Position numbers and translations under genes: made by a program. This document shows, piece after piece, positions 1 through 5,821 of a DNA stretch of 6,869 nt. Each line of letters starts with the position of its first letter. Within the stretch, counting starts at the first letter, position 1. This DNA is from Methanocorpusculum sp. (GTDB lineage Archaea; Halobacteriota; Methanomicrobia; Methanomicrobiales; Methanocorpusculaceae), in NCBI GenBank assembly GCA_029987045.1, contig DALTWN010000049.1:1-6869 (forward strand), given 5' to 3'. Under the pieces are notes generated by a model, which worked only from the letters and a program-made list of their open reading frames with translations, searched no databases and had not been told where the DNA came from.

Positions 1-71
1 ATCATTTGGCAGATACCCCGCAGTTCATTATCATCATAAATTTGTTCTCGGATGCATTAAGGTGTACCATT
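1..71. other. Window-edge stretch downstream of the HEAT/TPR gene
   Basis: These bases follow the stop codon of the minus-strand HEAT/TPR gene. I see no oligo-T tract on the minus strand that would end its transcript here. A minus-strand ATG lies at 5-3, with a GGGG stretch about 9 bases upstream, so the next gene of the same transcription unit could begin at the window edge. With one codon visible this cannot be supported further. Confidence 0.2.
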
Positions 72-926
72 TCAGAACCCGTTCTTTTCGAGTTCTGCGG
101 CGGTTCTGGCACGCAGACCTGTGTCATTGAGTGTTTTCGCACCGTCTTCCGCGTCCGTGAATTCCCTGATGGCGGTTTCGATGTCGTCGGTCCTGAGAGC
201 GATAAGACCGAGATTGAGATGCGCAAGCGATTTCCAGTATGCGGTATCGGGACCGGTCTCTTCACAGATGGTTCTGAAGATCGGTTCTGCCGTATCGATT
301 CTGTCCCGCATGAACATGATTTCCGCTTCCGTATAGCGCAGGGGAACAGATTTTGGGGCCCGCAACACCGCGGCTGCAAGAAGCCGTTCCGCTTCTTCCA
401 GCTTTCCCTGGTCGCGTCTGATCATTCCGAGATAGGATAGATAATTCGGATTTTCCGGCTGCATGCCGACAGCCCGTGAAATCAGGGATTCCGCACGGGT
501 CAGATCGTGAGCCGCATAGGCATTCAGCCCGGCGGTGAACACGGTGTTCGGACTCAGCGGCATTCCGGTAGAGAGAACGGCATCGCTCATGGCGGCAACG
601 ACCTGATTCAGGTCATGAAGAAGCGGAACGATTTCACTTCGGTATGTCTCGGCGACACCCAGCATTCCCAGTGATTTCACCGCCATGTACCGGACATGGT
701 CTTTTCTGTCGGAAAGCATGGGTATCAGTTCGGATGCATACTCCGCATTTCCCGCAAGACCGAACACTTCGCAGGCACGGTAGCGGTATACCCATTCCGG
801 TGATGCAAGATACGGACGAACGAACGCGATGCCTTCCGGCCCCGCCTGCGCAAGACCGCGTGCCGCATCCGCCCGCCGGTGCTTGTCGCCGGAGAGAAAA
901 TCCGCTTTCAGATTCTGGGAAATCAT
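72..926 (-). CDS. HEAT-repeat / TPR-repeat protein, function unknown
   Basis: A 284-residue soluble protein built almost entirely of helical repeats. Residues about 2-104 look like three HEAT-type units, for example the one containing HVRYMAVKSLGMLG (77-90), a typical HEAT second helix. Residues about 127-265 form four TPR-like units, with characteristic pieces AESLISRAVGMQPENP (145-160), LGMIRRDQGKLEEAERLL (166-183) and LGLIALRTDDIETAIREF (239-256). There is no signal peptide, membrane segment or recognisable catalytic motif, so it is probably a cytoplasmic scaffold or adaptor. The ATG at 926 is chosen because the first HEAT helix starts directly after it. No Shine-Dalgarno sequence precedes it, but a TATA-like CTATATAG lies about 32 bases upstream, which fits a nearly leaderless mRNA. 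It diverges from the cfb operon and shares its 136-base control region. A link to F430 biosynthesis is only inferred from position. The fold assignment is fairly secure; the function is unknown. Confidence 0.85.
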   Translation of the reverse strand: MISQNLKADFLSGDKHRRADAARGLAQAGPEGIAFVRPYLASPEWVYRYRACEVFGLAGNAEYASELIPMLSDRKDHVRYMAVKSLGMLGVAETYRSEIVPLLHDLNQVVAAMSDAVLSTGMPLSPNTVFTAGLNAYAAHDLTRAESLISRAVGMQPENPNYLSYLGMIRRDQGKLEEAERLLAAAVLRAPKSVPLRYTEAEIMFMRDRIDTAEPIFRTICEETGPDTAYWKSLAHLNLGLIALRTDDIETAIREFTDAEDGAKTLNDTGLRARTAAELEKNGF

Positions 927-927
927 G

Positions 928-1028
928 GTGTTACTTTTCTATCTGTTTTTCATACTATATAGGATGTTTCATACAAATATACGTAACATATAGAAAATAG
1001 TGTTACTAATATGCACAATAAATAATAC
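928..1028. promoter_or_regulatory. Candidate NikR-like operator cluster (GTGTTAC / GTAACAT half-sites)
   Basis: The divergent region carries GTGTTACT at 928-935 and again at 1000-1007, exactly 72 bases apart, and the opposite half-site GTAACAT at 983-989. ATGTTTC (964-970) and GTAACAT (983-989) form a dyad with 6 of 7 paired positions and a 12-base spacer. GTGTTAC (1000-1006) is followed after 15 bases by ATAATAC (1022-1028), which matches GTAACAC at 5 of 7 positions and ends just before the cfbA TATA box. Comparative work proposed GTGTTAC-N13 to 16-GTAACAC for NikR regulators outside enteric bacteria; I cite this from memory. Control of a nickel-cofactor operon by NikR would make sense, but no pair here is a perfect consensus dyad, so the regulator's identity is a hypothesis. 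Confidence 0.33.
955..962 (-). promoter_or_regulatory. TATA box for the HEAT/TPR gene
   Basis: The palindromic CTATATAG is centred about 32 bases upstream of the start codon at 926. Archaeal TATA boxes sit about 25-30 bases before the transcription start, which would place initiation near 929-934 and leave a leader of only a few bases. The absence of a Shine-Dalgarno sequence agrees with that. The predicted start falls inside a GTGTTAC motif (928-934), so a protein bound there could block initiation. No strong BRE is visible. The assignment rests on spacing and sequence only. Confidence 0.5.
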
Positions 1029-1031
1029 TAA

Positions 1032-1039
1032 TTTATATT
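1032..1039 (+). promoter_or_regulatory. TATA box for the cfbAEDB operon
   Basis: TTTATATT is centred about 27 bases upstream of the A of the cfbA ATG at 1063, so transcription would start at or within a few bases of the start codon. That makes the operon mRNA leaderless, which suits the lack of a well-placed Shine-Dalgarno sequence. The preceding BRE is weak. A second plus-strand TATA-like stretch, ACATATAG at 987-994, could give a longer leader of roughly 45 bases that would include AGGT at 1045-1048. Which one is used cannot be decided from sequence. Confidence 0.55.
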
Positions 1040-1062
1040 TCATCAGGTCATACATATGAAAC

Positions 1063-1482
1063 ATGGAAAAAATAGGGATTCTGCTGGTCGGTCACGGCAG
1101 CAGGCTGGAATACAATAAGCAGCTGATCACCGTGACGGCAGAGATGATGCATGAGAAGCGTCCCGACACGGTTATCAGGTCCTGTTTTCTGGAATACAGC
1201 GATCCGAATGTCACCGCGGGTCTTGACCAGATGAAGACGGAAGATATCGATATCCTGCTTGTCGTTCCGCTGTTCCTCGCGAAAGGAATCCATATCATGC
1301 GGGACATTCCGCGTCTGCTCGGTCTTGAGAACGGTGCAAAGACCGGAGAGGTCGTACTGGATAATGGAAAGACGATCCCCTTCGCCTATGCGGATCCGAT
1401 CGGAATCGATGCCCTGCTTGCCGATCTTATGCTCAAGAATGCGGATGCGGCATATCAGCTCGTTTCGAAGCAGAATCAATGA
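1063..1482 (+). CDS. cfbA: Sirohydrochlorin nickelochelatase CfbA
   Basis: A 139-residue small class II chelatase of the CbiX-short type. It inserts Ni2+ into sirohydrochlorin, the first committed step of F430 synthesis; family members also insert Co2+ for cobamide synthesis. The N-terminal strand ends in the signature GHGSR (10-14) with metal-binding His11. The second conserved histidine is His77 in the segment FLAKGIHIMRDIP (71-83). Full-length CbiX and CbiK are about twice this size, and the short archaeal form works as a homodimer. The ATG at 1063 is chosen because the chelatase fold begins at residue 4 (IGILLVGHG) and the TATA box is 27 bases upstream. An overlapping out-of-frame ATG at 1056 does not encode this protein. 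It is the first gene of the operon, and its TGA overlaps the cfbE start as ATGA. The following E, D and B genes make the F430 role much more likely than a role in cobalamin synthesis alone. Confidence 0.95.
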   Translation: MEKIGILLVGHGSRLEYNKQLITVTAEMMHEKRPDTVIRSCFLEYSDPNVTAGLDQMKTEDIDILLVVPLFLAKGIHIMRDIPRLLGLENGAKTGEVVLDNGKTIPFAYADPIGIDALLADLMLKNADAAYQLVSKQNQ

Positions 1483-2612
1483 AAGTTCTTGTTCTTGATA
1501 CGATCCATGGCGGTGCGGTGCTTGCCGAGGCACTGCTTCGTCACGGTGATGATGTGGATGCGGTCGATGTCTATCGCGGGTCGGCAATGCCGGTTTCCGA
1601 GGCGAAACAGCGCGGATACGATCTCATCGCCGCACCGGTGCATCTGGATCCTGCCTATCCTCTTCTTGGATTGCCGGTTCAGAAGATCACTCATCATCAG
1701 ATGGTCCGGCAGATATTTCCGTCGTGCAGGGCACGCATCATCGAGATAACCGGAGCACGGGGGAAAACATCGGTTGCCTATGCGGTCTGTTCGATTCTGC
1801 CGGGAAAGACCATTCTGCATACGAGTACCGGGACCTGGGTGTATCCGGAAAAAAGGCTCCTCTTCAGGAAAAGCATCACGCCGGCATCGCTGCTGTTCGC
1901 GGCAGCGGCGGCAGAGAAGGAAAACGCCGACTGGATCGTGGCGGAAGAATCGCTCGGTATCTGCGGCGTAGGTGAACTTGCCATCCTGACCGCGGACCGC
2001 GATTATCCGATCGCCGCAGGAAAGAAATCGGCGCTGGCGGCAAAACTTTCGTCCATATCCGCATGCAGGACTGTGCTGTGTCCTTCAAGCTGTGTACAGC
2101 CAGGCATGCATGCGCCGGAAGAGCTTGTCAGGGTGGAGGGAAACCGGTTCTCTACGGCGAAGAACGGATCGTTCGTTTCGGAACTGGCGGATCTTCCGGT
2201 ATACCGGAACGCTCTCATGACAGCGGCGGCAGCAGGCGTCCTTCTTGATCTTGACATCTCTTCTCTTGCGGATTTTCCGGGGGTTCCCGGCAGGATGTGT
2301 TATCGCGAAACAGGTGGCGTACCGGTCCTCGATAATGCGAATTCGGGTACGGATCCCGACAACATCGCCGAAGCATTCGCGTATCTGAAGAACCGGACCG
2401 GAAAAGAGATCATACTGGTCACCGGAGAAGGCGATCATGCGGTCTGCGAAGGATTGCAGGAAGAAAAGATTGCATCTCTCGTGAACGAACTGGACCCGCT
2501 GGAGGTCATCCGTGCGGCCGGTGAATCGCTCGAAGAGCTGGAAAAACGGGCAGTTTCCCGTGCACAGAAGACCGGTGCAGCGGTTCTGCTGTGCGTAAAG
2601 ACATGGAGGTAA
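1479..2612 (+). CDS. cfbE: Coenzyme F430 synthetase CfbE (Mur ligase-like)
   Basis: A 377-residue member of the Mur ligase family. CfbE uses ATP to activate the propionate side chain of 15,17(3)-seco-F430-17(3)-acid and close the six-membered carbocyclic ring, giving F430. Residues 1-85 form an N-terminal Rossmann-like domain (MKVLVLDTIHGG at the start). The ATP-binding P-loop is ITGARGKTS (90-98). A Mur-type hinge and third domain follow, seen in GVPGRM (268-273), the DNANSGTDPDN loop (285-295) and the strand IILVTGEGDH (311-320). Unlike peptidoglycan Mur ligases, it sits among tetrapyrrole genes in an organism that lacks murein. The ATG at 1479 overlaps the cfbA stop by four bases. No good Shine-Dalgarno sequence is present, so translation is probably coupled to cfbA. 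The stop is followed by cfbD after 7 bases, and the cfbD ribosome-binding site overlaps the end of cfbE. Confidence 0.93.
   Translation: MKVLVLDTIHGGAVLAEALLRHGDDVDAVDVYRGSAMPVSEAKQRGYDLIAAPVHLDPAYPLLGLPVQKITHHQMVRQIFPSCRARIIEITGARGKTSVAYAVCSILPGKTILHTSTGTWVYPEKRLLFRKSITPASLLFAAAAAEKENADWIVAEESLGICGVGELAILTADRDYPIAAGKKSALAAKLSSISACRTVLCPSSCVQPGMHAPEELVRVEGNRFSTAKNGSFVSELADLPVYRNALMTAAAAGVLLDLDISSLADFPGVPGRMCYRETGGVPVLDNANSGTDPDNIAEAFAYLKNRTGKEIILVTGEGDHAVCEGLQEEKIASLVNELDPLEVIRAAGESLEELEKRAVSRAQKTGAAVLLCVKTWR
2605..2610 (+). promoter_or_regulatory. Ribosome-binding site of cfbD
   Basis: GGAGGT ends on the first base of the cfbE stop codon and lies 9 bases before the ATG at 2620. It is a full match to the archaeal anti-Shine-Dalgarno sequence and is the strongest ribosome-binding site within the cfb operon. 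It decides the cfbD start and may allow CfbD to be made at a higher level than CfbE. Confidence 0.8.
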
Positions 2613-2619
2613 GGAATCT

Positions 2620-3684
2620 ATGCAGTATTATCATCCGCGCCCGAGTTCGATCGTCGCCGCGCTCTATACGTTACGTGATCTGAATGTCGATGTCGCCGTT
2701 TTGCACGGTCCGTCGGGATGTTCCTTCAAGCATGCACGGTTGCTGGAAGAAGACGGGATTCATGTGCTTACGACCTCGCTCGGCGATGAAGAGTTCGTGT
2801 TCGGCGGACAGCGCCGGCTGGAAGAGGTGCTGCAGTTTGCGGAAAAGACGTTCCATCCGAACCGGATCGCCGTGGTGGGTACCTGTGTCTCGATGATCAT
2901 CGGTGAAGACCTGGAAGCCGGTATCCAGGATTCGGGAATAACCACACCTGCCATCGGGGTATCGATCCATGCAGGATTCCGTGAGAATATCGAGGGAGTA
3001 CTTGCGGCTCTCGAACCCGCCTGCACGGCAGGATGGATTTCCGCAGAAGAGTTCGAGCGGCAGAAACGGATTCTTGCGGCGGCGAATGAAATCGAACATG
3101 CTCGCGGTGCGGCATCGCAGCCGTACCTTGCACCGTCCCGCGGAGATCTGAAACATCAGGTCGCGGAAAAACTGCTGGATCTTGCACGGTCCGGAGCGAA
3201 AGGGCTCGTCATCATGAACGCGAAGAAGGAGACCGCGTACATGTTCGCGGATTATCTCTGTGCGGTCCATGAAACCTGTCCGGATGCCGACATCACCTAT
3301 GTGGCGAATCTGGAACAGCGGGGATTGCCGAAAGTCAGAGGAGATGCGGAGGCGATCCTGCGTGAACTGGAAGACCGCGGGATTCGTCCGGCATGTATCG
3401 GTGCTCTCGATGAATACGGAGAGAACGGAAAAAGACTCGATGAACTGATCGGACGGGAAAAGCCGGAGTTCATCGTTCTTGCGGGTGTGCCGCATGCCGT
3501 ATCGCCTGAAAGCATTCAGGGACGGATTGTCATTTCATCCACGAACGGACCGCGGCAGGCAGAACCGCTTAAGCGTCAGGGACATACCCATGTGATCGTC
3601 GAACTCGACCTTCATCCGAAAACGATCGGGGTCCATTCGATCGTGGAAAGTGAGTTCGGTGCGGTTCTCAGGAGCATCAGATGA
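2620..3684 (+). CDS. cfbD: Ni-sirohydrochlorin a,c-diamide reductive cyclase subunit CfbD (NifD-like)
   Basis: A 354-residue nitrogenase-type oxidoreductase subunit, the catalytic half of the CfbCD complex. With electrons delivered by the NifH-like CfbC at the cost of ATP, it reduces Ni-sirohydrochlorin a,c-diamide by six electrons, and the gamma-lactam ring forms, giving seco-F430. Two conserved cysteines expected to hold the [4Fe-4S] cluster are visible: Cys34 in HGPSGCSFKHARLL (29-42) and Cys89 in VVGTCVSMIIGEDL (85-98). A further family motif is TTSLGDEEFVFGG (51-63), like the VFGG segment of NifD/NifE proteins. At about 350 residues it is much shorter than NifD (about 480) and lacks the FeMo-cofactor machinery, as expected for CfbD, which works as a homodimer without a NifK partner. 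The start is fixed by GGAGGT 9 bases upstream. Its TGA overlaps the cfbB start as ATGA. No cfbC is adjacent, so the reductase must be encoded elsewhere. Confidence 0.95.
   Translation: MQYYHPRPSSIVAALYTLRDLNVDVAVLHGPSGCSFKHARLLEEDGIHVLTTSLGDEEFVFGGQRRLEEVLQFAEKTFHPNRIAVVGTCVSMIIGEDLEAGIQDSGITTPAIGVSIHAGFRENIEGVLAALEPACTAGWISAEEFERQKRILAAANEIEHARGAASQPYLAPSRGDLKHQVAEKLLDLARSGAKGLVIMNAKKETAYMFADYLCAVHETCPDADITYVANLEQRGLPKVRGDAEAILRELEDRGIRPACIGALDEYGENGKRLDELIGREKPEFIVLAGVPHAVSPESIQGRIVISSTNGPRQAEPLKRQGHTHVIVELDLHPKTIGVHSIVESEFGAVLRSIR
3670..3674 (+). promoter_or_regulatory. Ribosome-binding site of cfbB
   Basis: AGGAG lies inside the last codons of cfbD, 6 bases before the cfbB ATG at 3681. 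It supports this start codon and, with the ATGA overlap, suggests both independent initiation and coupling to cfbD. Confidence 0.7.
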
Positions 3685-5033
3685 AAGCGTTTCTGCTTGC
3701 GGCAAACAGGTCGGGGGCAGGAAAGACCAGTATCACGCTTGCGCTCGCCGCCTATTTTTCACGGACGTCGAAGGTACAGACATTCAAGTGTGCGACCGAT
3801 TATATCGATACCTCGTATCATGCGGGAGTGACCGGAAGACCATGCTACAATCTGGATTCATTCGTCCAGTCGCCGGAAGATATCAACGATCTTTTTTCGT
3901 ACGGATGTTCGGATGCGGACTATGCCATCGTCGAAGGAGTACGCGGGCTGTTTGAAGGAATCGATGCGGTATCCGATTGCGGAAGTACGGCATCCATTGC
4001 CAAACGGCTGAACCTGCCGGTGATTCTCGTTGTTGATGCACGCAGTATCACCCGCAGTGCCGCCGCACTGGTTCTCGGATTCCAGCATTTCGATCCGGAT
4101 GTCCGGATTGCCGGCGTCATTCTCAACAATATCGGGCACGGCAGCCACGAGGCGAAAGCACGGGAAGCAATAGAACACTATTGTCATATCCCGGTTCTTG
4201 GAGCGATTCCCCGCAGTGATATCATGGAACTGTCGTCCCGGTACCTTGGTCTTGTTCCGTTCAGAGAAGCGGCAACTGCAGATGAGTTTTCCCGGAAACT
4301 CTCTGAAATTACGGAGTTTGTGATCTCCCATATCGATATCGAAACGCTTCTGTCGGTCTGTGACGATCGTGCGGTACTGCCGGATGCCGGCCGGCTGCAG
4401 CCGTCTCCCGAATGCGGAAAAACGATCGCGATTGCTTCGGATGAAGCATTCTGTTTCTATTACGGCGAACTGGTGCCGGTCCTTCGTTCCTGCGGATACC
4501 GGGTAATCACCTTCAGTCCGTTGCGTGACGAACTGCCCGCTGCTTGCGGATATATCTTTGGCGGCGGATATCCCGAACTGTTCGCCCGGAACCTATCAGC
4601 GAATACACGGATGCTGGAACAGATCAGGAATGTGGCGGATGCCGGTGTACCGATCTATGCGGAATGCGGCGGACTGCTGTATCTCATGGATTCCATCCGC
4701 GTCAGGGAAGGCTGGCATGGTGCCGAAACTGATGCAACCTATCGGATGTGCGGTGTGTTCAAAGGGACGGCAGAGATCCCTGTTCGGAAACGGCTGGGAT
4801 ACGTGGAAGGTACTGCAACCTTGCATGGCAGGACGTTCCCGCTGAAAGGGCATGAGTTCCATTACAGCAGTGTCTCATTGGCACAGGAATATGCATTCAG
4901 TTATTCGCTGCGGCGCGGATACGGTATTGCCGACGGTCGTGACGGTGTCCGGTATCGGAACGTCCTTGCTTCGTACACGCATCTGATGCCGATAACCGTT
5001 GTTGAATTCCTGAAAGAACTGTTCGAAAAATAG
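3681..5033 (+). CDS. cfbB: Ni-sirohydrochlorin a,c-diamide synthase CfbB
   Basis: A 450-residue glutamine-dependent amidotransferase of the CobB/CbiA family. It uses two ATP and two glutamine to convert the a and c acetate side chains of Ni-sirohydrochlorin to amides, the substrate for CfbCD. Residues 1-220 are the ATP-binding synthetase domain, with the P-loop ANRSGAGKTS (8-17) and the family motif VEGVRGLFEGID (84-95). Residues about 247-450 are the class I glutaminase domain. It has the GGGYPE loop (294-299), the nucleophile Cys329 in YAECGGLLYL (326-335), the HEFHYS segment (391-396) and the catalytic His434 in SYTHLM (431-436). Length and domain order are normal for the family. By sequence alone it could be cobyrinate a,c-diamide synthase (CbiA); the surrounding cfb genes favour CfbB. 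It is the last gene of the operon, and its stop is 3 bases from the stop of the convergent hemD. Confidence 0.93.
   Translation: MKAFLLAANRSGAGKTSITLALAAYFSRTSKVQTFKCATDYIDTSYHAGVTGRPCYNLDSFVQSPEDINDLFSYGCSDADYAIVEGVRGLFEGIDAVSDCGSTASIAKRLNLPVILVVDARSITRSAAALVLGFQHFDPDVRIAGVILNNIGHGSHEAKAREAIEHYCHIPVLGAIPRSDIMELSSRYLGLVPFREAATADEFSRKLSEITEFVISHIDIETLLSVCDDRAVLPDAGRLQPSPECGKTIAIASDEAFCFYYGELVPVLRSCGYRVITFSPLRDELPAACGYIFGGGYPELFARNLSANTRMLEQIRNVADAGVPIYAECGGLLYLMDSIRVREGWHGAETDATYRMCGVFKGTAEIPVRKRLGYVEGTATLHGRTFPLKGHEFHYSSVSLAQEYAFSYSLRRGYGIADGRDGVRYRNVLASYTHLMPITVVEFLKELFEK
5026..5030 (-). terminator. Oligo-T terminator of hemD, inside the cfbB end
   Basis: On the minus strand, five T residues follow the hemD stop codon by 6 bases. 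They are the complement of the Lys codon that ends cfbB. Archaeal RNA polymerase ends transcription at short U tracts without a required hairpin, so this is a plausible hemD terminator. A single T5 tract is a modest signal. Confidence 0.35.
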
Positions 5034-5036
5034 GGG

Positions 5037-5045
5037 TTATTTTTT
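5037..5045 (+). terminator. Oligo-T terminator of the cfb operon, inside the hemD end
   Basis: Directly after the cfbB stop codon the plus strand has GGG, then TTA, then six T residues (5040-5045). A T6 tract is a typical archaeal termination signal. These bases are also the stop and the last two Lys codons (AAA AAA) of hemD read on the other strand. The operon therefore can end almost at once, limiting antisense RNA over hemD. The assignment rests on sequence composition only. Confidence 0.45.
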
Positions 5046-5717
5046 AGCGAGGATTTCCAGGGTTCCCTGCAGACTGCCGTCGCCGATGATTTCCGGCATA
5101 CATCCATCCTTGCGCATGGCCTCAGCCGTGATATCGCCGATCGCCATGATCAGTTTTCCGGAAAGATCCGGCAATACCGCATCCCTGAACGATTTCGCGC
5201 TGGTGAAGATGATGGCGTCACAGTCGTCGGTATCGAGCACATTGCCGGACGGTTTCAGAGAATATACATGGTATTCGTAGGCGAGCGCGCCTGCATCCTC
5301 GATTGCATGAATCAGTCCCGGATTCGGCACAGCCGCCCGCGGAATGCCGATCCGTTTTCCCTCGATCCAGTCGCCCATGTACTGCACGAAATCACGGGAA
5401 TAGTAGGACGTAAGCAGTTCTGCGAGGATACCGTATGACCGCAGGATTTCGGTCGTCTTCGGTCCGATGCCGATGACGCGGTATTTCCGTGACATGGATC
5501 TGTCAAGGAGCGGTGCGATATGCATCGCGGCATAGGCACTGGTGAAAAATACCGCATCGAACTCGCCGGCATTCGCGGCGATGACGAACCGCTGGACCAT
5601 GCTTGAATTCAGTTCGGCCGAAAGAGGGGATACGATTTTTACAGTATGGCCATAGGATGCGAACAGGGTTTCATCATCCTTTTCTTTTCCGGGCAGACGG
5701 GTTACGGCGATTTTCAT
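5037..5717 (-). CDS. hemD: Uroporphyrinogen-III synthase HemD
   Basis: A 226-residue cytoplasmic enzyme that cyclises hydroxymethylbilane with inversion of ring D to uroporphyrinogen III, the parent of siroheme, cobamides and F430. The family has little strict conservation, but its two-lobed pattern is clear. The first lobe starts MKIAVTRLPGKE and has VFFTSAYAAM (56-65) and VIGIGPKTTEILRSYG (81-96). The second lobe has IIFTSAKSFRDAVL (169-182) and LIMAIGDITAEAMRKDG (189-205), the usual repeats of F-T-S-A and a-I-G-x-x-T-A. The length is typical. It is convergent with cfbB, so it is not in the cfb operon, but it supplies the upstream precursor. The ATG at 5717 starts right before the first strand. 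I see no clear Shine-Dalgarno sequence or convincing TATA box upstream on the minus strand. Its last two Lys codons overlap the oligo-T tract likely to end the cfb transcript. Confidence 0.9.
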   Translation of the reverse strand: MKIAVTRLPGKEKDDETLFASYGHTVKIVSPLSAELNSSMVQRFVIAANAGEFDAVFFTSAYAAMHIAPLLDRSMSRKYRVIGIGPKTTEILRSYGILAELLTSYYSRDFVQYMGDWIEGKRIGIPRAAVPNPGLIHAIEDAGALAYEYHVYSLKPSGNVLDTDDCDAIIFTSAKSFRDAVLPDLSGKLIMAIGDITAEAMRKDGCMPEIIGDGSLQGTLEILAKK

Positions 5718-5764
5718 TGAATAGTATTTCGTTGAAAAACCGGATTAAGGTTGTTCTTTTTTGA

Positions 5765-5779
5765 CGAGAAAACATATAG
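5765..5779 (+). promoter_or_regulatory. BRE/TATA promoter of the surface-protein gene
   Basis: CGAGAAAA followed by CATATAG matches the purine-rich BRE plus TATA arrangement of methanogen promoters. The TATA centre is about 46 bases before the ATG at 5822, so transcription would start near 5803 and leave a leader of about 19 bases that includes the ribosome-binding site. It lies in the 104-base divergent gap between hemD and this gene. Confidence 0.6.
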
Positions 5780-5810
5780 CGTTCGAGAAAAAACACTATT
5801 GTATTACCAC

Positions 5811-5816
5811 GAGGAG
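5811..5816 (+). promoter_or_regulatory. Ribosome-binding site of the surface-protein gene
   Basis: GAGGAG, continuing as AGA, lies 5 bases before the ATG at 5822. It is a good Shine-Dalgarno match and fixes the start, which is also followed at once by a signal peptide. Confidence 0.75.
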
Positions 5817-5821
5817 AGACC

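Noticed and set aside
6..440. Plus-strand open frame (144 residues) opposite the HEAT/TPR gene
   Set aside because: The minus strand encodes clear HEAT and TPR repeats; the plus frame shows no domain and no ribosome-binding site.
1048..1587. Minus-strand open frame (179 residues) across cfbA and the cfbE start
   Set aside because: It starts with low-complexity His/Arg runs and is antisense to two well-supported genes; it is a by-product of their codon use.
1745..1790. Peptidoglycan or pseudomurein Mur ligase assignment for the P-loop protein
   Set aside because: The gene overlaps cfbA and precedes cfbD and cfbB in one operon, and no cell-wall genes are present; the Mur-like CfbE is the consistent reading.
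2671..3495. Long minus-strand open frame (274 residues) antisense to cfbD
   Set aside because: The translation has no recognisable motif and is rich in Arg, Phe and Ser as expected of a shadow frame; the plus-strand frame is a clear full-length CfbD.
3858..4331. Minus-strand open frame (157 residues) inside cfbB
   Set aside because: It lies antisense to the conserved synthetase domain and has no family features.
2620..5033. Nitrogenase or cobalamin genes (NifD-like and CobB/CbiA-like proteins)
   Set aside because: The NifD-like protein is far shorter than nitrogenase NifD and has no NifK or cofactor genes nearby. The CbiA-like protein sits with a Mur ligase-like CfbE and a NifD-like CfbD, which together specify F430.
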